This document shows, in pieces, positions 34,249-41,566 of a stretch of 64,000 nt of DNA. Both the position numbers and the translations under genes were made by a program. The stretch is taken from the NCBI RefSeq assembly GCF_026616195.1, contig NZ_JANHDH010000002.1:1-64000 (forward strand), given 5' to 3'. The first letter of the stretch is position 1. Each line of letters starts with the position of its first letter. The notes under the pieces were generated by a model that did no database searches, was not told the origin of the DNA, and saw only the letters and a program-made list of their open reading frames with translations. The stretch is from Haloarchaeobius amylolyticus (lineage in GTDB: Archaea > Halobacteriota > Halobacteria > Halobacteriales > Natrialbaceae).

Positions 34249-34854
34249 ATGTTCGCAACTATTACAGAAGACGACGGCGACCGCGGTCAGGTCGGTATCG
34301 GCACGCTGATCATCTTCATCGCGATGGTGCTCGTCGCTGCTGTCGCAGCTGGCGTGCTCATCAACACGGCCGGGCTGCTCGAGTCGACGGCCTCCGACAC
34401 GGGCCAGGACGCACAGTCCGAAGTCTCGAACCAGATATCGGTGGTCTCCGCGAGTGGGACCGTCGGTGGTAACAACGTGACTGGACTGAACTTCACCGTG
34501 ATGAAGTCCGCAGGCTCGGGTGACATCGACCTTGGAGATGCTACGGTCGAGTACTCGACCGAAGACGTTTCGAAAACGCTGACGTTCGCGGACGGTGCTG
34601 CAGCCGGTGCCGACACGTTCGCAGTCACTAACATCGATGATCTGAGTACCCAGCTCAGCGCAACGAGCAATGACATCGTGCTCAGCAACTCCTCGGACCG
34701 TGTCGTCATCCAGATCAGCCCGAGCTCGATTGGTGACGAACTTCAAGAAGGGGAGGACGCGACGGTCCGTTTCGTCGACCAGTCTGGTGCGACGACCATC
34801 TATGGTGTGAACGTCCCGGACACCATCTCGGACGAGCAGTACGTCGCGGTCTAG
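34249..34854 (+). CDS. arlA: Archaellin, copy 3
   Basis: 201 residues before processing. The signal ends DRG, with cleavage before Q14. It starts two bases after copy 2 ends, so the two are co-transcribed. The outer domain is more Ala/Thr-rich than copy 2. The sequons NVT, NFT and NSS remain. The C-terminus [17 protein letters not shown] completes the conserved core. It carries the same 60-base block as copy 2 (34345-34404), and another 29-base exact match near the 3' end (34768-34796). Confidence 0.95.
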   Translation: MFATITEDDGDRGQVGIGTLIIFIAMVLVAAVAAGVLINTAGLLESTASDTGQDAQSEVSNQISVVSASGTVGGNNVTGLNFTVMKSAGSGDIDLGDATVEYSTEDVSKTLTFADGAAAGADTFAVTNIDDLSTQLSATSNDIVLSNSSDRVVIQISPSSIGDELQEGEDATVRFVDQSGATTIYGVNVPDTISDEQYVAV

Positions 34855-34895
34855 ACTAGCGGCTGACACCCGCTCCGAGTCGTCCCGTCTGCGGG

Positions 34896-34940
34896 CGCAT
34901 CCATCCCATCGGTTCGGTCTCCGGACCGGGGATGCGCCGG
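34896..34940 (+). other. Nested hairpin downstream of the archaellins
   Basis: An outer stem ggcgcatcc/ggatgcgcc (34896-34904 with 34932-34940) encloses an inner stem cggtc/gaccg (34917-34921 with 34926-34930). It lies 42 bases after the last archaellin stop. It could protect the 3' end of an abundant message. No U tract follows, so it is not called a terminator. Confidence 0.5.
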
Positions 34941-35036
34941 TGAGACCGACCGGAGGAACGGCCGCTCGACGCGTCCGACCCACGGATGCGCTCGTAGACC
35001 CGACCCGGGATTTCAGTATCGACGAACGAACGAGAC

Positions 35037-35142
35037 GATGTGGCGTATCCCACACCACATATCGCAGGCAACAACGGACGCGAATCGGTGTCGATTCCCG
35101 ACACGATAGTGGCATATCCCAGGGTACATCGCGAGGCAACGC
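35037..35142 (+). repeat. Imperfect direct repeat with an internal inverted repeat
   Basis: Two copies of about 38 bases (35037-35073 and 35104-35142) share gatgtggcgtatccca/gatagtggcatatccca, acat(at)cgc and aggcaac. Between them is the inverted repeat gtgtcg-attcc-cgacac (35088-35104). Both sit upstream of the gene at 35249 with a ctttttaccatt TATA-like stretch nearer that gene. Possible regulatory sites. The 394-base gap 34855-35248 otherwise holds no gene. Confidence 0.45.
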
Positions 35143-35248
35143 GAGACTGACCCGATTCGTCCCGGATTCCTTCTCTGTGCGAGCCCCGCGGGCACTTCCC
35201 ACGCCCGCGACTCGCGTTCTTTTTACCATTCGAGGCGCTACCGCGCCT

Positions 35249-35674
35249 ATGAGCGATTCACCCCGGACGGCATTCCTCGCCGGTGAACGCACCGACGACG
35301 TCGCACTGTACCTCGCGGACTCGTTCGTCGACGACATCGGTCGACTGGAGAAGTACGGCGAGCGCGCCGACGAGGGTATCATCATCGTGGTGGACGGCGA
35401 GAGCGGCCGGAACGCGTTCACCGTCGGGACCGGCTCGGACGCCATGGCCTTCGCGAAGGAGGCGATGGGGACCGAGGGGACCATCGCGGCCGACCTGACC
35501 GGCGGGGAGTGCCCCGAGTGCGACGGCGGGAAGGTGGACTACGTCTTCGCGTTCGCCGAGGAGCAGAACGAGGGCGTCGGCGGCCTCTACGAGGAGGGTG
35601 ACGTCATCCACGCCTACGCTCGCTGTGCCTGCGGTGCGGCGTACAGCCACAAGTGGGTCGCCGGCGAGCGGTAG
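35249..35674 (+). CDS. Conserved haloarchaeal protein with a CxxC/CxC zinc-like motif (DUF5807-like)
   Basis: 141 residues. The N-terminal alpha/beta part (FLAGERTDDVALYLADSF) is followed by CPEC (about 90-93) and, near the end, CACG in YARCACGAAYSHKWV (about 123-137), so three or four Cys could hold zinc. I recognise the family as DUF5807 from memory. Cytosolic, function unknown. The start at 35249 lies after the TATA-like tttttacc. Longer upstream frames are excluded because they cross the repeat region. It ends three bases before the PfkB kinase start. Confidence 0.8.
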   Translation: MSDSPRTAFLAGERTDDVALYLADSFVDDIGRLEKYGERADEGIIIVVDGESGRNAFTVGTGSDAMAFAKEAMGTEGTIAADLTGGECPECDGGKVDYVFAFAEEQNEGVGGLYEEGDVIHAYARCACGAAYSHKWVAGER

Positions 35675-35677
35675 GCG

Positions 35678-36607
35678 ATGCCGACGGTCGTCACGGTCGG
35701 GAGCGCCCTGCTCGACCGGCTCTACCCGGTGACGAACCTGCCCGAACCCGACGGCGGCGCGTTCGCCCGCGACGAGCAGCTCGCGGTCGGTGGCGTCGCC
35801 GCGAACGTGGCGGCCGGGCTCTCGAAGCTCGGGCGTGAGACGGGCGTGGTCAGCCGGGTCGGCCGTGACGACGATGGCGACCGCGTGCTCGCGGACCTGC
35901 GCGACCGCGGCATCGATGCGACGAGAGTGCAACGCGGCGAGGAGCGCTCCAGCTACACGATGATTCTGCGGGACGACGACGGGGAGCGCATGATAATCGC
36001 CGGGGGCGAGAGCGTCCCGGCGCTTCGACTCGACGCGGACGACCTCGAGTACTGCCGGGAAGCAGACGCCGTCTTCACGAGCGCGTACGCCCCCGACGCC
36101 GCGGTCTCGGCGCTGGTCGAGGCGGCACGGGACGACGATTTTCCACCGCTCGTCTTCGACCTCGCGGGGCCACTCGCGGAACTGGAGGGGCGAGGAACGC
36201 GCGAGGAGACCATCGACGACCTCCTCTCCGTGGTGGACTGTTTCGTGTCGAGCGAGGTGCCCATCGAGTCCTATCTTGGCTGTACCGGATACGAGGCCGC
36301 CGCCGAGTTGCGAGCGCGGGGGGTCTCCCGGGCGGCGCTGACCCGTGGGGAAGACGGGGCACTGTTGCTCGACAGCGACGAGGTGGTCGAGGTTCCTGCC
36401 TTCGAGGTGGAGGCGGTCGATACGACCGGCGCGGGCGACGCCTTCTCGGCAGGACTGGTCGATTCGTGGATCCTGGAGGGCGAGCCGGCACGGCAAGCCG
36501 GCCGGTTCGCGGCTGCGGTGGCGGCCGAGAACTGTCGTGGTGCGGGTGCTCGCGGCGGGTTGCCGACGCGAGCGACTGTCGAGGCGACCATCGCGTCGGA
36601 GGAATAG
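35678..36607 (+). CDS. PfkB-family sugar kinase
   Basis: 309 residues of the ribokinase fold. The substrate-binding GGVAANVA (38-45) near the N-terminus and the catalytic DTTGAGDAFSAG (from D248, base D254) near the C-terminus are complete. It phosphorylates a sugar or nucleoside with ATP; haloarchaeal relatives include 2-keto-3-deoxygluconate, fructose and ribose kinases. No sugar operon is visible, so the substrate is open. It is downstream of the DUF5807-like gene by three bases and may be co-transcribed. Confidence 0.87.
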   Translation: MPTVVTVGSALLDRLYPVTNLPEPDGGAFARDEQLAVGGVAANVAAGLSKLGRETGVVSRVGRDDDGDRVLADLRDRGIDATRVQRGEERSSYTMILRDDDGERMIIAGGESVPALRLDADDLEYCREADAVFTSAYAPDAAVSALVEAARDDDFPPLVFDLAGPLAELEGRGTREETIDDLLSVVDCFVSSEVPIESYLGCTGYEAAAELRARGVSRAALTRGEDGALLLDSDEVVEVPAFEVEAVDTTGAGDAFSAGLVDSWILEGEPARQAGRFAAAVAAENCRGAGARGGLPTRATVEATIASEE

Positions 36608-36625
36608 TTCTGGTCGCGGGGAGAG

Positions 36626-37069
36626 TCAGTTCGCCGTGTGACCCGGCGATGCGCCGCGGAGTTTCCCGGCCAGCCAGTCACCGACGACAGCGCCTGCGAC
36701 GCCGAGGAGGCCACACAGTGCCACGGCGAGGCCGGCGACGACGACCACGAGGCCGACCTGGACCGCGGTGAACCAGGCCGGCTGTGACAGGCCGGCGACG
36801 AACGCGAGCATGTCGACCGCGGGCCACAGCACCGCGACGGACCCGACGAGCCCGGTCAGGAGGCCGACGCGGCGGCTCCTGGTCGTTCGGCGACTGTACA
36901 GTAGCCCGCCGAGGAGGCCCGCGGCGAACACGGCCTGGAGGTCGAGGAGGTTCGAGGCGGACTGCGCGTAGTCGACGCTCATGACGAGCGCGGCGAGGAG
37001 GCCGGCCGGAAGCGCGTAGAGCCACGCCTCGTCCGTGGGCGACCGGCGGAGGGTAGCGAGGGGACGCAT
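36626..37069 (-). CDS. Small four-helix membrane protein (DUF5518-like)
   Basis: 147 residues with four predicted membrane helices (about 17-36, 43-60, 68-92 and 100-132), and short basic loops (RRTTRSRR near 60-67) that would be inside. Such small polytopic haloarchaeal proteins are of unknown function. The family name is from memory. It lies alone between two convergent or divergent neighbours. Confidence 0.75.
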   Translation of the reverse strand: MRPLATLRRSPTDEAWLYALPAGLLAALVMSVDYAQSASNLLDLQAVFAAGLLGGLLYSRRTTRSRRVGLLTGLVGSVAVLWPAVDMLAFVAGLSQPAWFTAVQVGLVVVVAGLAVALCGLLGVAGAVVGDWLAGKLRGASPGHTAN

Positions 37070-37144
37070 GTCTCTGCCTTCTCTCGTACCAGATAAAGAA
37101 CTTGTCCTCGGTTCGTCAATTGGGTCGCCGGCAGCGGTGTCTCC

Positions 37145-38239
37145 TTATCGCTCCGTTTCGACACCCTCGTCGTCCTCCTCGGGGAGGTTCCGGAAGGCGT
37201 CGAGGATGACCTGCTTCGTCGTCGCGCCGCGGGTCGTCCAGTGGTGGGCGTAGTCGAGCATGTCGTCGTAGATGCGGGGCTTGCAGCCCGCGGCCTTGGG
37301 GTGGCCGCCGCCGTTGACCTGGCCGGCGACCTCGTGGCAGCGCTGGAAGGCGTCGGTGCCGCGGATACTGGCCGAGCCGGCGGGCTTGACGATGACGGTG
37401 GCGTCGGCGCCCTGCTCGCGGAAGGCCTCGGCGACCTCGTTCTGCGAGCAGCGCCCGTAGGTCACGGCCACGTTCCAGTCGCCGATCTCGCGAATCTCGC
37501 CGCGCTGGACCGCCTTCTCGATGAGCGCCTCCTTCTCGACGCGGCGCTCGGCGAGCAGTTCCTCGGCCTCCGGCGGGAGGTCGACGCCGTGTTCGGCGAC
37601 GATGTCGACGTACTCCTCGGGTTCGAGCCAGTACGCGAGGTCGGCGATGTCGTCCGAGCGGGGGTCCTCGCGGAGCCAGAGGTCGTGGTCGCGGGTGACC
37701 GCGGCGAGTTCGGCGTACTGCTCGTCGAAGTCGTAGTCGAGCGAGCGCAGCGCCACGTCGGCGGTGCACTCCTCCTCGCTGTCGCCGACGACGAGGTCGA
37801 CGCCGGCCTCGCGGACCTTCGCGGCCACGTCGTCGTGCCACTGGTGGTGGTCGAACCACCGGACGGAGGCGCTGTTGGCCATGAGCGCCTCCAGCTCCTC
37901 GTCGACGTACTCGAACTTGTCCGGGCAGAGGTCACAGACGAACACCTGCACGTCGGGGCTGGCGTAGTCGGCGACGCGCTGGAGGCCGTCCTCCAGTTCG
38001 TGCGGGCCGGCGGGGACGAGTGCACCCTCGCCGAACACCTCGCGGACGAGCGCGACACAGGCGAGGCCGTCGGCGTCGGGGTCGGCGACGACGGCGACCG
38101 ATTCTCCATCGAGGGCGGCGGCGATCTCTCGTTCCTGTCGCTCCTCGTCGATCTCGTCGGGGACGAAGAAGCCGGTCCCGGGCAGGATAGATTTGCGGGA
38201 CAGCGGCATGTCCTCGTCGTCGATGACGTCTTCGTACAT
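37145..38239 (-). CDS. DHH-family phosphoesterase
   Basis: 364 residues. Metal ligands come from DPDADG (53-58), DLCPDK near 104-109 and DHHQW (about 129-133). The C-terminal DHHA1 substrate domain ends in GGGHPKAAG (about 318-326). The combination fits NrnA-like oligoribonuclease/pAp-phosphatase or c-di-AMP phosphodiesterase relatives. In archaea related DHH proteins include RecJ-like nucleases. Substrate undecided. Cytosolic. Confidence 0.87.
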   Translation of the reverse strand: MYEDVIDDEDMPLSRKSILPGTGFFVPDEIDEERQEREIAAALDGESVAVVADPDADGLACVALVREVFGEGALVPAGPHELEDGLQRVADYASPDVQVFVCDLCPDKFEYVDEELEALMANSASVRWFDHHQWHDDVAAKVREAGVDLVVGDSEEECTADVALRSLDYDFDEQYAELAAVTRDHDLWLREDPRSDDIADLAYWLEPEEYVDIVAEHGVDLPPEAEELLAERRVEKEALIEKAVQRGEIREIGDWNVAVTYGRCSQNEVAEAFREQGADATVIVKPAGSASIRGTDAFQRCHEVAGQVNGGGHPKAAGCKPRIYDDMLDYAHHWTTRGATTKQVILDAFRNLPEEDDEGVETER

Positions 38240-38281
38240 GCCCGGACAGAACGGGTGGGGCGGGAAGAAACCGCCGGTTCG

Positions 38282-39379
38282 TCACTCTCGCGCCGCCTCG
38301 GCCGCGGGCACCGTCATCTCGACGACGGTCCCCTGCGGGTCGTTCTCGGTGAACGAAAGCGTCCCGTCCGAGAGCGTCACGGTCCAGTAGAGCAGCCAGA
38401 GGCCGAGGCCGGAGCAGTGCACCAGTGCGTCCTCCGTCCCGTCCCTGATGGCGGCGACCTCGTCGGCCGGGATGCCGGTGCCCGTGTCGGTGACGAACAC
38501 CGCGACGGTCCCCTCGCCGGTGTCGCTGACCGACACCTCGACGTCGGTCCCGGGGTCGTTGTGCCGGAGCGCGTTGTCGACGGCCTCGGTCACGGCGAAG
38601 CCGAACCGCGGGTGGACGCTGGCCCACGCCGACCCCGGGAGGTCGGTCCGGAGTTCCGTGGTGCCGTGGGCGGACGACGCGGCGTCGACGCTCTGTGCGA
38701 CCACGGACACGAGGTCGCGGTCGGTGCGGTCGTCCTCCTCCCAGACCTGGTTGAGCCGCTTGGCCTGCCGGCTCAGGCGCTCGACGTCGGCGGAGTGGCG
38801 GCGCACCATCCGGAGGGCGTCGCGTGCCGCCGGGTCGTCGACGTCGTCGGCGACCAGGTCGGCGTACCCGCGGATGATGGTCGTCTCGTTGCGCAGGTCG
38901 TGTCGAAGGACACGGTTGAGGACGGTCACCCGCCGGTTCAGCCTGTCGACGGCGGCCTTCTGGCACCTGAGCGTCGCCCGCTCGGCGAGCAGTCGCTCCC
39001 GGTACTCGGTCACCGCCATGCCGATGGCGGCCGTCGCCCCGGAGGCGCTCAGCAGCAGGACCGGGACGTTCTGGACGAAGACGCCGTCGAGTCGCTGCAT
39101 CGCGATGAGGACGGCGGCGACGACGAACCCCACGCCGGCCGACGCGAGCGTCCACGAGAGGACCCGGAGGCTGTCACGGACCCCGAGCTCCAGTCGGGAG
39201 AGGCGGTAGGCGCCGTAGAGGAGACAGACCGCCAGGAGACACAGCAGGGCGGACTCGGTGACGGTGGAGACCAGCCGGTCACGGCTCCAGGTCAGGTGTG
39301 CCACTGCGGCACCCAGGTATCCGAGGCCGAGGAGTGTGAGTGGAACGGACCGGTACCGTCCCGGGACCGACCCGAACAT
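38282..39379 (-). CDS. Membrane-bound histidine kinase
   Basis: 365 residues. Four membrane helices (about 12-30, 39-57, 73-95 and 104-122) form a sensor region without a recognisable PAS or GAF domain. The phosphoacceptor is H160 in VLRHDLRNE. The ATPase has AVDNALRHN (N box), DTGTGIP (G1) and GLGLWL (G2). No response regulator is next to it, as is common in haloarchaea where partners are often orphans. The signal is unknown. Confidence 0.88.
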   Translation of the reverse strand: MFGSVPGRYRSVPLTLLGLGYLGAAVAHLTWSRDRLVSTVTESALLCLLAVCLLYGAYRLSRLELGVRDSLRVLSWTLASAGVGFVVAAVLIAMQRLDGVFVQNVPVLLLSASGATAAIGMAVTEYRERLLAERATLRCQKAAVDRLNRRVTVLNRVLRHDLRNETTIIRGYADLVADDVDDPAARDALRMVRRHSADVERLSRQAKRLNQVWEEDDRTDRDLVSVVAQSVDAASSAHGTTELRTDLPGSAWASVHPRFGFAVTEAVDNALRHNDPGTDVEVSVSDTGEGTVAVFVTDTGTGIPADEVAAIRDGTEDALVHCSGLGLWLLYWTVTLSDGTLSFTENDPQGTVVEMTVPAAEAARE

Positions 39380-39469
39380 ACTGCGTGAGAGCAGGCCAGC
39401 GCACTTAGTCTATCGGGCCGAAGACATCGGTGAACCGGCGATTCTCGGGTGCCAGCGCCGCCGGCTGGA

Positions 39470-39901
39470 CTACGACTTCTCCTGTAACTGCCGCACCGTC
39501 AGCACGGGGCGGTCACAGGTGCGGACCACGCGCTCGGCGACGCTCCCGATGAGGAAGCGGTTCTCGCCGTGGCGGCCGCGGGTCCCGGTGGCGACGAGGT
39601 CCGCGTCGACCTCGCGGGCGTACTCGCAGATCTCGGCGGCGGGGCGGCCCTCGCGGACCGCGGTGACGACCTCGGCGTCGGTCTCGTCGGTGACCGTCTC
39701 GAGGGCCTCTTCACCGCTCTCTTCGAGGGCGGAGCGGAACTCGTCTCGCACCGACTCCGGGGACGACTCGACCTCGGAGGCGTCGACGACGTACAGGGCG
39801 TGGACGGTCGCCTCGAAGCGCTCGGCGAGGTCCAGCCCGACCGAGACGGCCCGTCTGACGCTCTCGGAGCCGTCGGTGGCGATGACGACGGTATCGAACA
39901 T
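39470..39901 (-). CDS. Universal stress protein (UspA family), ATP-binding type
   Basis: 143 residues. The start VIATDGSES (about 6-14) and the late loop GTRGRHGENRFLIGSVAERV match the UspA ATP-binding pattern G-x2-G-x9-G-S. It is cytosolic and probably dimeric. Family members respond to stress but their reactions are undefined. It is the first of three UspA-type genes within 2 kb. Confidence 0.9.
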   Translation of the reverse strand: MFDTVVIATDGSESVRRAVSVGLDLAERFEATVHALYVVDASEVESSPESVRDEFRSALEESGEEALETVTDETDAEVVTAVREGRPAAEICEYAREVDADLVATGTRGRHGENRFLIGSVAERVVRTCDRPVLTVRQLQEKS

Positions 39902-40014
39902 ACCTGAGGCGTCGCGGCGGGATGGCATAAAGCCCGCGCCCCGGTCCCGGTTCGTGGTCCACGGGGCGCACTGTCCCCTGTAGCTTTTTGGTCCCCCGCG
40001 TCGCACTCTCGGAC

Positions 40015-40485
40015 ATGACCGACTCCCCGCCCGCGGCGGCGCCGCTCGACGTCGAGATGGTCCTCGTGCCGGTCGACGGCAGCGACGAGTCCGTCACGGC
40101 CGTCGAGTACGCGGAGGCCATCGCCGAGAAGTACGACGCCAGGGTCCACGCGGTCTACGTCGTCGGCCAGGACGTGGTCCGGGGCATCGAGGAGGGCGCC
40201 ATCGACCAGCAGGAGGTCGCCGAGGACGCCCAGACGTTCATCGAGGAGGTCGAGGCGCGCGTCGGCGCGACCGACGTCCCGCTGAACAGCTCGACCGCCT
40301 ACGGCTTCTCGACGCACCGCAAGACACAGCACCCGGGTAGCGTCATCCTCGACACCGCCGACGACCTCGAGGCGGACTTCATCGTGGTGCCCCGCGAGCC
40401 GCTGACCAGCGACTCCGGGGACGTGCTCGCGAAGGCCGCAGAATACGTGCTCCTGTACGCCAGTCAACCGCTCCTGTCGGTCTGA
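40015..40485 (+). CDS. UspA-domain protein lacking the ATP-binding loop
   Basis: 156 residues. The N-terminal VLVPVDGSDESVTAVEYAEA (about 16-35) is typical of UspA. In the C-terminal part the glycine loop is replaced by PREPLTSDSGDVLAKAAEYV, so ATP binding is unlikely. The first 12 residues are Pro/Ala-rich. It is divergent from the 39470-39901 UspA gene. The ATG at 40015 is preferred. Confidence 0.8.
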   Translation: MTDSPPAAAPLDVEMVLVPVDGSDESVTAVEYAEAIAEKYDARVHAVYVVGQDVVRGIEEGAIDQQEVAEDAQTFIEEVEARVGATDVPLNSSTAYGFSTHRKTQHPGSVILDTADDLEADFIVVPREPLTSDSGDVLAKAAEYVLLYASQPLLSV

Positions 40486-40520
40486 CCGGCAGTCGCCCGT
40501 CGCCGGCGGGGCCGCCGCGC

Positions 40521-41072
40521 TTACTCGTCCGCGAGCAGCAACGACATCTCCAGTTCGAAACTCTCGGAGCCGCAGGTCTCGAAGCCGGTGTCGCGGTAGA
40601 GCGAGACGGCGGCGGTGTTCCAGCGCTCGACGGTGAGCCAGACGCGCTCGACGCCCTGCTCTTTCCCCTGGCCGAGTAGCGTCTCGAGGAGGGCGCGGCC
40701 GATACCGGCGCGCTGGTACGCCTGCAGGACGAAGATGGCGAGTTCGTACGCGACCGCGTCCGTGTCGAAGGTGCTGGTGTCGGGGACGAGCGTGGCGTGG
40801 CCGACGACCTCCCCGTCGTGGCGGGCGCAGAGGTTCACGCCCTCGCCGACGATGGTGTCGAGCCAGTCGCGGATGCGGTCCTCGCCGGTCGGCGGGATAC
40901 CCTGGGCGCGGTCGGCCGGGTCGAAGTCGCGGTACATCGCGGTGATGTCGTCCACGTCGTCCATGTCCGCCGGTTCGAGGTCGATGGTCCGACCCTCCTT
41001 GTCCTCGACCGACCGGGGTGGCGTGGGGAACGGCCCGGCCGGTTCGTCGGGGTAGATACGTTCGGGACTCAT
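40521..41072 (-). CDS. GNAT-family N-acetyltransferase
   Basis: 183 residues. Beta-4/alpha-3 motif A reads QRAGIGRAL (120-128), the pyrophosphate-binding loop for acetyl-CoA (Q/R-x-x-G-x-G/A). ERVWLTVERWNTAAVSLYRDTGF matches motif B. Substrate unknown: antibiotics, amino acids or protein N-termini. Its ATG overlaps the stop of the UspA gene upstream by four bases (41069-41072), forming a two-gene unit. Confidence 0.88.
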   Translation of the reverse strand: MSPERIYPDEPAGPFPTPPRSVEDKEGRTIDLEPADMDDVDDITAMYRDFDPADRAQGIPPTGEDRIRDWLDTIVGEGVNLCARHDGEVVGHATLVPDTSTFDTDAVAYELAIFVLQAYQRAGIGRALLETLLGQGKEQGVERVWLTVERWNTAAVSLYRDTGFETCGSESFELEMSLLLADE

Positions 41073-41437
41073 CGGACCAGTCTCACCGTGACGTTCGCGT
41101 TGAGCAGGACGAACTCGGTGATGGGACCGAGTCGTATCTTCCCCATCGGGCTCTGGGTGCCGCCGCCGATGGCGAGCTGGTCGAAGCCCTCGCGTTCCGC
41201 GATGTCGACGAGGGTGCTCCCGGGGTCGCCCGAGGCGGTCCTGACCTCGGCGTCGATGCCGGACTGGGAGACGAGTTCGCGGGCCTGCTCGGCCATCTCC
41301 GACTGCTCGCGCTTGGCCTCGTCCTTCTCGACGACGACGATGGTCAACTCGTCGCCGGCCTCCTTCGCCCGCTCGATCGTCTTCCGCAGGGTCCGCATCG
41401 ACTCGTCGCTCCCCTCGATGCCTAGCAGCACTCTCAT
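41069..41437 (-). CDS. Small UspA-family protein
   Basis: 122 residues. The start VLLGIEGSDESMRTLRKTIE and the end GGGTQSPMGKIRLGPITEFV keep the nucleotide-binding pattern with slight changes (Gly loop near 94-104). Its stop overlaps the GNAT start, so the two genes are probably one message, possibly a stress protein and its modifying enzyme; that functional link is inference. Confidence 0.85.
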   Translation of the reverse strand: MRVLLGIEGSDESMRTLRKTIERAKEAGDELTIVVVEKDEAKREQSEMAEQARELVSQSGIDAEVRTASGDPGSTLVDIAEREGFDQLAIGGGTQSPMGKIRLGPITEFVLLNANVTVRLVR

Positions 41438-41566
41438 GTGCGTACCATCCTCCCGCACGGGTGAAAACCGTTGCCCCACCCCGCTCCGGCAGTTCGTACC
41501 GGGCAAACTGAAAGCGGCGTTTAAGCCTGGGATACTGCCTTTGTCTCCCGGACAGAGGTATCGCAT

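Noticed and set aside
34940-35248. N-terminal extension of the DUF5807-like protein
   Set aside because: The extension is Arg-rich and crosses the direct repeats and a TATA-like stretch. The conserved protein begins at 35249.
37241-39388. A 715-codon plus-strand frame opposite the DHH phosphoesterase and histidine kinase
   Set aside because: The translation has the Val/Gly/Arg-rich look of an antisense shadow. The minus-strand genes have complete catalytic motifs over the same bases.
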